Notes: generated by a model from the sequence alone, not told the origin. DNA of 64,000 nucleotides from Kribbella soli (GCF_004331345.1 NZ_SJJZ01000002.1:1426001-1490000); one strand, 5' to 3'; positions 50,979 through 60,033 are shown, numbered from the stretch's first letter. A program made the numbers and translations.

Positions 50979-51002
50979 GATCTACTGCGATCGCAGTAGA
51001 TC
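50979..51002. promoter_or_regulatory. 24-bp perfect palindrome upstream of the MMPL gene
   Basis: GATCTACTGCGA joined directly to its exact reverse complement, 24 bp without mismatch or spacer. It overlaps the last codon of the response regulator gene (stop at 51001-51003) and lies 83 nt upstream of the MMPL start. Candidate operator for that response regulator or for a TetR-type repressor elsewhere. Confidence 0.7.
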
Positions 51003-51660
51003 AGCGCGCGATCCCCGCCCGGTACGCGAAGGCGACCAGTTGGGCCCGGTCCTTCGCGCCGACCTTCGTCATCGCCCGATTCAGGTGCGTCTTCACCGTG
51101 TACGGCGACAGAAACATGCCGGCCGCGATCTGCGCGTTGTCCAGCCCGGAGGCGATCGCGACCACCACCTCCCGCTCCTTCGGCGTGAGCCCCGCGAACC
51201 GGCCGGCCATCTCGTCGTCGATGGTCACCGACGGTTGCTCGCTGACGTGCCCGATCAACGCGGCCGAGGCCGCAGCGGACAACGCGCCGCCACCGGCCGC
51301 GACCTCCTCGACCCCGGTGATCAGCTCGGTCGGCCCCACCGCTTTGCTCAGGAAACCGTTCGCCCCGGCCCGGAGCGCAGCGAGCACGAGTTCGTCGTGC
51401 TCGAAGGTGGTGAGGATGATGATCCGGGTTCGCTCCGCCGGGCACGTCTCCCGGATCCGCCGGGTCGCCTCGACCCCGTCCACGCCCGGCATCCGGATGT
51501 CCATCAGGACGACGTCCACCGGCTGCTCCTGCACGAAGCGCACCGCCTGCAGCCCGTCGCCGACGTCCCCGACCACCTCGAACGGCGGATGTGTCAGCAG
51601 GATCGAGCGGAGACCGACCCGGATCATTTCCTGGTCGTCGACGATGAGAATGCGCGTCAT
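51001..51660 (-). CDS. NarL/LuxR-type response regulator
   Basis: 219 aa. Receiver domain with acidic pocket DDQ, phospho-acceptor Asp54 (LMDIRMPG) and Lys107; LuxR-type HTH at about 155-215 (LTPKEREVVVAIASGLDNAQIAAGMFLSPYTVKTHL). The GTG/ATG start overlaps the kinase stop by 4 nt. Likely target is the MMPL gene just downstream through the palindrome at 50979. Confidence 0.9.
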   Translation of the reverse strand: MTRILIVDDQEMIRVGLRSILLTHPPFEVVGDVGDGLQAVRFVQEQPVDVVLMDIRMPGVDGVEATRRIRETCPAERTRIIILTTFEHDELVLAALRAGANGFLSKAVGPTELITGVEEVAAGGGALSAAASAALIGHVSEQPSVTIDDEMAGRFAGLTPKEREVVVAIASGLDNAQIAAGMFLSPYTVKTHLNRAMTKVGAKDRAQLVAFAYRAGIAR

Positions 51661-52829
51661 CCGACGGTGCTCCCGTCAATGGTCAGTACGACGGACAACC
51701 CGAACTTGCCGTCCTCGTCGCGCACGGTGAGCCGCCCGCCCGCCGACTCGGCCCGCTCCCGCACACCCACCAGCCCGTAGCCACCGCCGGCCGTGCCGCC
51801 TGCTCCGTGCGGATTCACCACCTCGATCAGCAGCTGCCCGTCCTCAGCCACGACCCTCAACGACGCCGTACCGTCTCCATGCCGATGAGCGTTGGTGAGC
51901 GCCTCCTGGATGATCCGGTACGCCGTCAAGCTCACCGCCGGATCGATCCCCGCCGGAACCTCGTCGATCGCCGTCTCGACCTGGAGCCCGATCTGCCGAT
52001 AGGACTCCACGAGCTCGGGCAACCGGCCGAGCTCCGGTGCCGGCTGTGCCGCCGACTCATCCGTGTCGGTGCCGCGACGAAGCAGCTCGAGAATGCGCTG
52101 GGTCTCGACCAGCACCGACCGCACTGCGGTCCTGGCTGCGTCGAGCGCCGTACGCGTCGAATCGGCGCCAGACGGCAGGTTCACCTCGGCGACCCCGAGA
52201 TGCATGCTCACGACCGCGACCTGATGACCGACCACATCGTGCAGGTCGCGGGCGATCCTGAGGCGCTCCTCGGCAACCCGGCGCGTCGCCTCGAGGTCAC
52301 GGGTCGCCTCTGCCTCGGCCGCCCGTTGCTCGAGGCTGTGCCAGTACTCCTGGTGGATGCGGATCGCGTTACCGGTCGCACCGCCGGCAATCGCGGACAC
52401 CACAGCCGGGAACGACTGCAGGCTGAGGAAGTTGTAGTCCTGCGCGACAGCGGTCACCAGATACAGCGCAGCGCCGACGAACGCCGTACCACGCACGGCC
52501 GGCATGCCCTGCAGCGTGAACGAGAACAACGCGAAGACCGTGATGCTCCACATCACGATCGGATCCCACCCGGCCAGCGCGGAGACCAAGCAGCCCGCCG
52601 CGGCGACGACCAGTCCAGGCCACGGTCGCCACCGCGCCAGCGCGGCACCGGCGACGGTGATCAGCAGCGCTCCGAACGGCAGCAGGCCGGCACTGTCCGC
52701 GATGATCCGAACGAACTCGACCGACGCCGAGACTGCGATGAGCACTGCGGACCCGGCGTGCAAGGTGCCCGGCCGCCGAAACCAGACCGGACTGGACGCC
52801 CACACCTCGACCTTCGACTGGTCCTGCAT
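51657..52829 (-). CDS. NarL-type sensor histidine kinase
   Basis: 390 aa, ATG at 52829. Four or five membrane helices (about 25-145) with no sizeable external loop, then a HisKA_3 dimerisation domain with His197 (RIARDLHDVVGHQ) and a HATPase_c domain (NAHRHGDG; GGYGLVGVRER). The intramembrane-type sensor suggests detection of membrane or cell-envelope stress, as in LiaS/DesK-like kinases. Partner of the response regulator with which it overlaps. Confidence 0.9.
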   Translation of the reverse strand: MQDQSKVEVWASSPVWFRRPGTLHAGSAVLIAVSASVEFVRIIADSAGLLPFGALLITVAGAALARWRPWPGLVVAAAGCLVSALAGWDPIVMWSITVFALFSFTLQGMPAVRGTAFVGAALYLVTAVAQDYNFLSLQSFPAVVSAIAGGATGNAIRIHQEYWHSLEQRAAEAEATRDLEATRRVAEERLRIARDLHDVVGHQVAVVSMHLGVAEVNLPSGADSTRTALDAARTAVRSVLVETQRILELLRRGTDTDESAAQPAPELGRLPELVESYRQIGLQVETAIDEVPAGIDPAVSLTAYRIIQEALTNAHRHGDGTASLRVVAEDGQLLIEVVNPHGAGGTAGGGYGLVGVRERAESAGGRLTVRDEDGKFGLSVVLTIDGSTVG

Positions 52830-52912
52830 GCTGCCGATTGTCGTACACCCACCAACAATGTCGAGCACGGCGCGTCGACGGACGACAACACTGCCCGGCC
52901 GGGTGGGCAGGG

Positions 52913-54163
52913 TCAGCTGTGGCTTGGGCTGGGGGTGCTGACGGGCTGGCGTCTGGTTGCTGCGGCTCGGTTTGCGACGATTGCGGTTGCGGTGCCGGTG
53001 ATCGCGAAGAGGGCACCGAGTGCGATCCAGCCCAGGGTGCCGTGGTCGATGGCGGTCGTGGTGACGACAGCGGGGCCGAGCATCAGGGCCAGCGCGAGGC
53101 CGGTCTGGCTGAGTCCCTGGTAGGCGCCGGCGCGCGCGGGGTCGGCGAGTTCGAACGCCATACCCCAACTGCCCGCTTCGCCGCGCGTCTCGGCTGCGGA
53201 GGAGGCGAGCGCGCCGAGCAGCAGGACGCCAGTCGCTGCAGCGGCGCCGAGGTGACCTGCGAAGGCGAAGAGCAGACAGGCCACGAGCAGAAGCAGGCCG
53301 GCTCGGCGTACCGATCGTCCGGCCGTGCGCAGGTCCTGGGTGCCACGGGACGCGCGGACCTGGAAGAGCGCGACGTACGCCGTGTTGACCACCAGGAGCA
53401 CCGATACGACGACGGTCGGCGCCTCGGTGTGATCCGCCACCCATAGCGGGATGCCAATCGACGTCAGCGCGAAGTGGATCGCCAGCAGGGCGTTGAGAAC
53501 CGTCGACACGACGTACGTGCGATCTTTGAGAGGCGAAGGTCCCCGCGGCGCTTCGGCGCTCGCAGAGGCATCCATGCTCTCCGCCAGCCCGGAGACTCTC
53601 CGGCGCAAACCGGCCAGTGGGATCGTGCCGAGGATGGTGATGGCACCGACGAGCACCACCGTCAGGCGGTACGCCGTTGCCGTGTCCACCAGCAGAGCCA
53701 ATCCCGCAAGCAGGGTGCCGATCCCGATCCCGACGTTCATCACCACGCGCAACCGAGCGCGGACAGCAACCCGCTCCGGGCCGACGAACCATCGGGCGAG
53801 CAGCGTCATCTGGGCGGTGCTCTGCAGGCCGCGGGAGGCGGAGACGCACGCCGCCACCACGACGAAGCTGACGACATCGCGCGCAAACGCGTATCCCAGC
53901 AGTGCGATGCCGTTCGCGGCGAGAGCCCACTGCTGAAGGCGGTCGGCGCCGCACCGGTCGCTCAGCCATCCACCGGCGTACGACGCCAGCACGCCGACTC
54001 CCCCGGCGAGGGTGAGGCCGATCCCGACGGTGGTTGGGGACAGTCCTACCCCGCGGGTGAAGTACAGCGCGCTGACCGCGAAGAACATCCCACGGGACAG
54101 GGACAGCGCGGAAACAGCGGAGGCGAGCGCGCGCTCGACAGGATCGCGGAGGAGTTCGGGCAC
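52913..54163 (-). CDS. MFS transporter
   Basis: 416 aa, twelve predicted spans, drug-exporter-like (GGVGVLASYAGGWLSDRCGADR in loop 2-3). Substrate unknown. It is divergent from the ArsR-like gene at 54219, with only 55 nt between the starts, so that regulator probably controls it. Confidence 0.82.
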   Translation of the reverse strand: MPELLRDPVERALASAVSALSLSRGMFFAVSALYFTRGVGLSPTTVGIGLTLAGGVGVLASYAGGWLSDRCGADRLQQWALAANGIALLGYAFARDVVSFVVVAACVSASRGLQSTAQMTLLARWFVGPERVAVRARLRVVMNVGIGIGTLLAGLALLVDTATAYRLTVVLVGAITILGTIPLAGLRRRVSGLAESMDASASAEAPRGPSPLKDRTYVVSTVLNALLAIHFALTSIGIPLWVADHTEAPTVVVSVLLVVNTAYVALFQVRASRGTQDLRTAGRSVRRAGLLLLVACLLFAFAGHLGAAAATGVLLLGALASSAAETRGEAGSWGMAFELADPARAGAYQGLSQTGLALALMLGPAVVTTTAIDHGTLGWIALGALFAITGTATAIVANRAAATRRQPVSTPSPSHS

Positions 54164-54218
54164 GGGTCAGTTGTCGCATCCTGTGTTCGGCGCCACCATC
54201 GATGTAGCGTATTGCTTC

Positions 54219-55178
54219 ATGATCGAGTACGAGCTCGTCGGCAACGATCTCGGCGAGGTGCGCTTCGCGATCTCGCCGCTGAACGAGCTGGTCCTGTCGC
54301 TGCGGACGCTTCGCGATCCGGGCCGCTTCCCGCTGCAGCTGCCCTGGCTGCGCGCCACCGAGCCGGCGCGTGCCGGGCTCCCACTGGACCTGCTCCGCGC
54401 CTTGACGAACGAAGCGCTGTGGACGCCGGACTTCCTCACCCCGCGGCCGTACACCCCGCTCGGCAGGATCGATGACGAGCTCGCAGCCTTGACCGGCACA
54501 CCGAACAGCGTCGTACGCGCGGACCTGGCAGAGATCCACGTCGCCGCGCTGCCGCCGGTCCTTCGAGGCCGACCGGACAGGGTGCTCACCCGCGTCCTGG
54601 CGGCGCTGCGGGACTACTGGGAGGCATGTTTCGAGCCGTACTGGCAACGCATGCGGACCGTACTCGAGGCCGACATCGTCCACCGCGGCCGGGTCACAGC
54701 GCGATCCGGGCTCGCGGTGATGTTCGCCGACCTCGACCAGAATGTTCGCCTCGAGGACAACGTCGTGTGCGTGCGCCTGCGCAGTGACCTCTCGTACCGC
54801 ACCTCGACCGCCGGCCGCGGACTGACGCTCGCCCCGTCGCTGTTCAGCAGGCGCGCGACGGCGCCGATCTCCCCCGACGAACCACCGCACATCATGTACC
54901 CGGCGCGCGGCCTCGGAACGCTCTGGGAGACCGAGACGAGCACGCCGGCCCTTGCCCTGGTGGGCCTCATCGGCCGTGTCCGCGCCCGGCTGATGGGATT
55001 CCTCGAGACGCCGACATCGTCGACCGAGCTCGCGGTGCGCCTGGACGTCACACCGACCGCGGTCAACCAGCACCTGCGTGCACTACGCGCGGCCGGCCTG
55101 CTCATCTCCGCACGCCACGGCCGCTCGGTCCTCTACCGCCGCTCAGACCTCGGCGACCGCCTGGTCCGCGGCGCCTAG
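54219..55178 (+). CDS. ArsR-like winged-helix regulator with N-terminal DUF5937-type domain
   Basis: 319 aa. A long N-terminal domain (about 1-240, MIEYELVGNDLGEVRFAISPLNEL) of the DUF5937 type precedes an ArsR/SmtB-like HTH (ETPTSSTELAVRLDVTPTAVNQHLRALRAAGLL). No Cys-rich metal site. Divergent from the MFS exporter at 54163, a common arrangement for a local repressor. A TAGCGT (54205-54210) ends 8 nt before the ATG, so a very short or absent leader is possible. Confidence 0.82.
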   Translation: MIEYELVGNDLGEVRFAISPLNELVLSLRTLRDPGRFPLQLPWLRATEPARAGLPLDLLRALTNEALWTPDFLTPRPYTPLGRIDDELAALTGTPNSVVRADLAEIHVAALPPVLRGRPDRVLTRVLAALRDYWEACFEPYWQRMRTVLEADIVHRGRVTARSGLAVMFADLDQNVRLEDNVVCVRLRSDLSYRTSTAGRGLTLAPSLFSRRATAPISPDEPPHIMYPARGLGTLWETETSTPALALVGLIGRVRARLMGFLETPTSSTELAVRLDVTPTAVNQHLRALRAAGLLISARHGRSVLYRRSDLGDRLVRGA

Positions 55179-55208
55179 ACCGCTCGTGGCTTCAGGCTTC
55201 GCCCGACT

Positions 55209-55418
55209 CGCAACAACACTGCGGTCAACGGAAACGCCGTACAGCTGTGGACGTGTGGCGGCGTACCAGGCCAGCAGTGGACGATGATGGCCGACGGCAC
55301 CATCCGCTCGTTCGGCAAGTGCCTGGACAGCCCCGGAGGCGCCACCGCCGACGGCACAAAACTGCAGATCTACGACTGCAACGGCCAGGACCCACAGAAG
55401 TGGAAGGTCCCGCTCTAA
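55209..55418 (+). pseudogene. 3' remnant of a ricin-type (CBM13) lectin domain gene
   Basis: The frame gives NNTAVNGNAVQLWTC, then GQQWTM, KCLDSPGG, GTKLQIYDCNG and QKWKVPL before a TAA. These are QxW repeats of a ricin-B/CBM13 domain, about 70 residues, with no start codon, RBS or catalytic part. It reads in the same frame as the regulator gene that ends at 55178, directly after its TAG. It is probably the tail of a lost secreted glycosidase. Confidence 0.65.
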
Positions 55419-55435
55419 CGCCTTGGCTTGCGTCC

Positions 55436-56191
55436 TCAGGGAGGTGGGGTGTGGTCCGGGCAGCAGTGTGGGCTCGGCCAGGACAGGTCGGCAACGCCGT
55501 CACGGCGAGCCAGTTCGGTGATGTAGAGCTGGACGTCGACAAGATCTGTCGGTGCGTCCGCGCGGATCCGGCTGACTGTGGGAGCCACCTCCTCGAGCCA
55601 CCACGCGCTGGCAAGACCATGCGCGTCCACGTCGGCACGGCCGCGGCGATCTCGCTGCTGGCGGAACTCCCAGGCCAGGGCCGAGTCGGCCAACCGGGCC
55701 CAGTCGGCCGGCCGATCGAGCCAGAGACCACGGCGTATATCTTCAGGCAACGGGACCTCTTCGAGAAACCGCCGCTCGGCAGCTTTGGCCGGCAGATCCG
55801 CAACCGTGATGCAGCTGCAGACGTAGGCCACGGAGCAGATCCGGCGTACGTGGGCCGCAATGTGGGTCCAGCCCTGCGCACGCGCGGCGGCCACTCGATG
55901 GTGCCCGTCCACCACGAAGTACATCTGCCCCAGCCGCACGAGGCTTACCGCCGGCGGGATGCTGCCCGACCGAAAACGATCGAGCACGGCCTGAAACCTG
56001 TCCGTCCGCCGGCGAGGCCGAAAGTCGTCGTCGAAGTCGTCGGAACGCGACACCGAGCCCATCACCTGCGAAAGGGGGACCTCGTCGTCGTAGGTTCCCA
56101 TGGCGCCCTCATCGCCCACGGCTTCGAGCGCATCAGCGAAAGGGATCAGCCCGGACCGGCGCGGACGCCACCAGCTCAGCACGACCTCCAC
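55436..56191 (-). CDS. ParB/Srx-fold domain protein
   Basis: 251 aa. The GTG at 56191 is chosen because AAGGAGG stands just upstream and it lies 16 nt before the stop of the kinase gene. A ParB-like nuclease/Srx fold is seen at about 40-120: VPLSQVMGSV, DRFRSGSIPP and the nucleotide-binding VDGHHRVAAARAQG. The rest is unassigned. ParB-fold proteins outside chromosome partition include CTP-binding switches, nucleases and a serine kinase; none is indicated specifically. It is coupled to the APH-like kinase gene. Confidence 0.7.
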   Translation of the reverse strand: MEVVLSWWRPRRSGLIPFADALEAVGDEGAMGTYDDEVPLSQVMGSVSRSDDFDDDFRPRRRTDRFQAVLDRFRSGSIPPAVSLVRLGQMYFVVDGHHRVAAARAQGWTHIAAHVRRICSVAYVCSCITVADLPAKAAERRFLEEVPLPEDIRRGLWLDRPADWARLADSALAWEFRQQRDRRGRADVDAHGLASAWWLEEVAPTVSRIRADAPTDLVDVQLYITELARRDGVADLSWPSPHCCPDHTPPP

Positions 56192-57096
56192 CCGCCTCCT
56201 TGCACGCGCACCATCGACTCCAGAATGCGGTTGAGTGTCCGGCACCCCATTCTGCTCATGGTCGGATTGCTCTCGACGTAGTACCAGACAACACCCATCG
56301 CCTGTTGGAACGCCCACGCCTTGCCGCGCTCCCACTCCAGATCGTCAGAGCCCAGTGTCCGCCGGAGTACTTCCCGCGGGCCTGGCTCCAACAGGTGCCA
56401 GGCACTGACCAGATCCAGCGCGGGGTCGGCCGGGCCGAAGCCGCCGGTGTCGAGTACGCCGCTGAGCCGGTCCCCCGCGACCAGTACGTTGCCGGGAATC
56501 AGGTCACCATGGCTCATCACGTCTGCACCCGTGCGTGGCAGCTCCCGAAAATGGCTCCACACCTGGCGCAGCCGCGGCACGTCGAGCAGCCCCTTACTCT
56601 CCTCGAAGCACTTCGCCATCCAGTCGTCGTGGTGAGCGAGAACACCGCCACGACCTTCGCCGCTGAAAAGCCGCCCCCGCGTCTCTGCGTCCCGCAGGGC
56701 TGCGATGAAGGCCGCAAGGTCCTCGGCAAAGGCATCCGACGTACTCGGGTCGGCATCGAAGGCGATCGTTCCCGGCAGCCAGGTCTGGACCGACCACGGC
56801 ATGGGGTAACCAGCTCCAGGCTTGCCAAAGGCAACGGGTTCCGGGGCGGGGAACCGAGACACCTGTGCCAGCTCCGCGCTCGCCTCGGCTTCCTGTTCCA
56901 GAACCGTCAGCGCCTCGGCAGCATCGACCAGACGCAGTGGGAAACGCGCAGAGAGGTCGTTCCCGATGCGGAAGATCGCGTTGACCGTCCCGGTCGACGG
57001 CACGAGCCGGATCGCCTTGCCGCTCCACTGCGGGAACTGTGCTTGGATCAAGGCCGCAACGATCTCGGTGGTCACGTCCACCTGGTCATCGTGCAT
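56176..57096 (-). CDS. APH-family phosphotransferase
   Basis: 306 aa, kinase-like fold of the aminoglycoside/choline/homoserine kinase superfamily. Brenner-type motif SHGDLIPGNVLV has the catalytic Asp and Asn; the metal-binding Asp is in GVLDTGGFGPADPALDL. N-lobe GTVNAIFRIG replaces the Gly-rich loop. It could inactivate an antibiotic or phosphorylate a small metabolite; no evidence separates these. Overlaps the ParB-fold gene by 16 nt, so they are expressed together. Confidence 0.8.
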   Translation of the reverse strand: MHDDQVDVTTEIVAALIQAQFPQWSGKAIRLVPSTGTVNAIFRIGNDLSARFPLRLVDAAEALTVLEQEAEASAELAQVSRFPAPEPVAFGKPGAGYPMPWSVQTWLPGTIAFDADPSTSDAFAEDLAAFIAALRDAETRGRLFSGEGRGGVLAHHDDWMAKCFEESKGLLDVPRLRQVWSHFRELPRTGADVMSHGDLIPGNVLVAGDRLSGVLDTGGFGPADPALDLVSAWHLLEPGPREVLRRTLGSDDLEWERGKAWAFQQAMGVVWYYVESNPTMSRMGCRTLNRILESMVRVQGGGWRSC

Positions 57097-57179
57097 GCTC
57101 GTTCTCCCCGCGACGGCTCTCGAATCTCGATCTGCACCGGCCCATACCTACACGACCGCCACCACAACCAGCACTTCTT

Positions 57180-57980
57180 TTACACCGTTGCGGTCCCCTT
57201 GACCGCCTTGGTGGCGAAGTAGCCAGGCAGCCAGCCGGCCGTTACCTCCGACTGGTGTGGCGCGTCGGCGAAGCCGGTGATGGCGAACCCCGCGGCGGTC
57301 TGCCCGCCGATCTGCTCGGTGAGCGTGTGGCTGTACTCCAGCGGCGAGTCGGCGCCAAACAGCCGCTCCCGCTCGCCTGGCTCCAGATGGGTGACATCGC
57401 TGTACGGCAGGCGGTGCCGCACGACCAGCTCGCCGCGCGTGTCCATCGCGTCCGCGTCGAAGAGGTAGACGTCCGGGTTGACGAAGCCGGACAGCAGGGT
57501 CCCGCCGGGCCGCAGCACGCGGTGGCACTCCCGCCAGACCGGGGCCAGCTCGGGGATGAAGAGGTTGGAGACCGGGTGCACGACCAGGTCGAACGAGGCG
57601 TCCGGGAACCCGCTCAGGTCGCGCGCGTCGCCGAGCACGGTACGTAGGTCGAGCTCATCCCGCGCGGCGACCATCTCGTCCTGCGCGAGCTGGCCGGGCG
57701 AGTTGTCGAAGACGGTCACCCGCGCGCCGGCCGCGGCGAGCACCGGACCCTGCTGCCCGCCGCCGGAGGCGAGGCAGAGCACGTCGCAGGCGGCGATGTC
57801 CGGAGGAAACCAGGTCGGGTCGACTGGCTCGTGCCCCATGAGGACGATGGACCACTCACCGGCCCGCGCCTTGGCGACCACCTCGGGTGTCACCGGCCGC
57901 GACCACTCGTTACCCTTCTCCACCTCGCGGTCCCAAGCACGGCGGTTGTGGGCGACAGGATCTGTGTACGGCTCGTTCAT
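57180..57980 (-). CDS. SAM-dependent methyltransferase
   Basis: 266 aa from ATG 57980. Class I fold, motif I CDVLCLASGGGQQG followed by the acidic residue in VTVFDNSPGQL, and FDLVVHPVSNLF as motif post-I. Substrate unknown. Single gene, 83 nt upstream of the kinase gene on the same strand; a remnant of MarR/DoxX genes lies on the other side. Confidence 0.8.
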   Translation of the reverse strand: MNEPYTDPVAHNRRAWDREVEKGNEWSRPVTPEVVAKARAGEWSIVLMGHEPVDPTWFPPDIAACDVLCLASGGGQQGPVLAAAGARVTVFDNSPGQLAQDEMVAARDELDLRTVLGDARDLSGFPDASFDLVVHPVSNLFIPELAPVWRECHRVLRPGGTLLSGFVNPDVYLFDADAMDTRGELVVRHRLPYSDVTHLEPGERERLFGADSPLEYSHTLTEQIGGQTAAGFAITGFADAPHQSEVTAGWLPGYFATKAVKGTATV

Positions 57981-58043
57981 GCGCCGAATGCTAGCCGCGC
58001 CGAGCCCCCGCCTCCGCCCCATTTCCGGCCGCCGACCACCACC

Positions 58044-58127
58044 GACGGCCTCACCGACGCCGAGATCGTGACCTACCTGGACCTCACGACCCGACTGATC
58101 CACAACCTGGAAGCCGATACCGAATGA
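58044..58127 (+). pseudogene. MarR-family C-terminal remnant
   Basis: GLTDAEIVTYLDLTTRLIHNLEADTE-stop resembles the last helix of MarR regulators. No HTH or start is found upstream; the methyltransferase gene begins there. It is coupled by ATGA to the DoxX-like start. Confidence 0.4.
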
Positions 58128-58189
58128 CGATGAGTGTCGTCCTGTGGATCATCGCGAGCCTTCTAGCCGTCGTGTTCCTGGCGTTCTAA
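58124..58189 (+). pseudogene. DoxX-like N-terminal remnant
   Basis: 21 aa, MTMSVVLWIIASLLAVVFLAF-stop. It matches the first transmembrane helix of DoxX-family proteins, which usually continue with a Gly-Lys motif; here a TAA ends it at once. Adjacent to a MarR tail, as in intact MarR-DoxX pairs. A real single-helix peptide is possible but less likely. Confidence 0.35.
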
Positions 58190-58277
58190 CCCTCTCAATC
58201 GGGCCAAGGCACCAGATCTGTTACCAGTAAGCGATTCCAGGCACCAACGGCAACCGCACCGACACCGGCGGCTCTGG

Positions 58278-59696
58278 TCAGAAGGTGGGGAGCTCGAGAA
58301 CGCCTCCTTGGTCGTCGTCACTGCCGGGCAGGGCGCCCACGTAGGTCACCCAGATCCTGGATCCGTCGGTCGAGGTCGCGATGCCGTTCAGCCGTGCAAC
58401 ACCGAGCGAGTGAGGCCCCACGCGAACCCTGCGGACGCCGACGATCGTGCCGTCCTGTTGCATCCGGACGATCGTGTCGTTGCCACGGTTGCAGACGTAG
58501 AAGTCACTGCCCGGCTGCAAGGTCGTGTTGCTGGCCCGGTCGGGATGCACGATCTCGATCCGCACCGGAGCGAGGTCGAGCGGTTGATCCAAGCCGGACG
58601 ACCTGATGGTGCGCATTCCGCTGGGCACGAAGACCTCGTTGCCTGCCGGGCCACCGATCGTCAGCGTGATCACCTTGATCGAATCGTCGAAGGGCTGACT
58701 CACGAACAGGACGAGCTCAGGCGAATAGCTCATCAGAACACCGAGCCGCGGCACCGGGACCTGACCGCGATGACCGTGGTCATGACCCCAGGACCGATCG
58801 ACCAGTGGCTGGACCGTACGCGGTGGAGCGATGCCGTCGAGCGCCTTCACCGTGTGCTCCTGGACGACGCTGCCGTCAGCGACGACGACAGCGAACACGG
58901 CACGCCCGCTGCCGTCGGGCGATCGCCCGATGAGCGCCGTACCGACAGCCGCCTTCGACAGCGCACCCGCGATGACCTGGGCCGGGGCGCGGCCGGTGAC
59001 GTCGTCGAAATAGACCCCACCTGTGCTCGGGTTGAGGGCGTTGTTCAATGGACGGCCGTCCGGATCGGCGATCGACGACGAGCCCGGGCCGTTCAGCCCG
59101 TACGGCGCATTGGCCGGCCAGAACCGGCCGAAGGCGTTGTTGATCGACATGCCGAGCGGGTTCGCAACTGCCGTCTGATCCGCGGTCACAGCTCCGGGTG
59201 TGTAGACACCGTTGCGCCAGTTCGGGCTCTGCGCGCTGTACATCTGGACGGCCCCGCCCAGCGCGGACGCCTGCCCTCCCGAGGCCGCGAACCTGGCCGG
59301 TACGGCGAGATCGGCGCTGCCCGGATCGATGGAAAGGAACGACCCCGCCGCCTGGTCCTCGTTTGCCTTCGGGGCGCCGAAGTTCGACCTGCTCCCGACC
59401 AGAACGCGGGTCGGATCGCACACCCGGCCGGGCTGCGTGAATGCCGCAAGCACCGGGTTGGAATTGATCGGGCTTCCCGGCAGGAATGTGCCGACCGGCG
59501 CGATCGCCGACGCGCCGGGAATGCCGACGGCAACGACGCGGCCGCTGATCGTCGGCGCGCCGCTGCGATCGCCGGCGTAGGCGCTCGACGTGCTCGCGAC
59601 GGCGTCCACCCCGGCGACTCCCGCCAACCCGAGCGCCACGAGAGCCTGACGCCGACTGATCTGGAACCCGCGTTCGGGCATGTTCGTACCTGACAT
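58278..59696 (-). CDS. Tat-secreted hypothetical beta-propeller-like protein
   Basis: 472 aa; ATG 59696 with GGGGAGG upstream. Twin-arginine signal (SRRQALVALGLAGVAG), mature start near SSAYAGD. The body has repeated beta segments of the YVCNRGNDTIVRMQQDGTIVG kind, like NHL/YVTN-type propellers, and HDHGHRG in the middle. No catalytic motif recognised. Secreted or cell-wall associated, role unknown. Confidence 0.7.
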   Translation of the reverse strand: MSGTNMPERGFQISRRQALVALGLAGVAGVDAVASTSSAYAGDRSGAPTISGRVVAVGIPGASAIAPVGTFLPGSPINSNPVLAAFTQPGRVCDPTRVLVGSRSNFGAPKANEDQAAGSFLSIDPGSADLAVPARFAASGGQASALGGAVQMYSAQSPNWRNGVYTPGAVTADQTAVANPLGMSINNAFGRFWPANAPYGLNGPGSSSIADPDGRPLNNALNPSTGGVYFDDVTGRAPAQVIAGALSKAAVGTALIGRSPDGSGRAVFAVVVADGSVVQEHTVKALDGIAPPRTVQPLVDRSWGHDHGHRGQVPVPRLGVLMSYSPELVLFVSQPFDDSIKVITLTIGGPAGNEVFVPSGMRTIRSSGLDQPLDLAPVRIEIVHPDRASNTTLQPGSDFYVCNRGNDTIVRMQQDGTIVGVRRVRVGPHSLGVARLNGIATSTDGSRIWVTYVGALPGSDDDQGGVLELPTF

Positions 59697-60033
59697 GATC
59701 AACCTCCCCGTTCCCCACCTACTGCCTGCCACAGACCAGCGCACCGCGCGGTCGTGACGTGCCCTTGCCCCCTGGCAGTGCACTACCGATTTGGAGACCT
59801 GCCAGTCACGAAAAGCACCGAGCAGACCCCGACCGATGACGCCAGTCTCAATCGCAGAAACGCGATTGTCACGGCCTCGAACGCCAACGGCCGACTGCAT
59901 GTCGCGGTCGACGGTGACACCGTGGTGGCGGCTCGCGAACGGTCGGCCTACCTGTCAGTCGAGCTGCTTCTCCAGCCAGTCGTCCTCGACCAGTACCTGC
60001 TCTCCGCCATCACTCCCCTTCGTTAGCTAGATC
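59697..60033. other. Stretch without a confident gene
   Basis: No gene with an RBS and a recognisable domain. A plus-strand frame 59754-60026 (90 aa) has biased codons in its second half, and on the minus strand a short frame ends in EDDWLEKQLD before a stop near 59955; either may be a leftover. I cannot support a call. Confidence 0.4.

Noticed and set aside
51657..55073. An 1138-codon frame that would fuse the histidine kinase to upstream sequence
   Set aside because: The kinase has its own ATG at 52829 and natural domain boundaries; the upstream part is antisense or out-of-frame to the MFS and ArsR-like genes.
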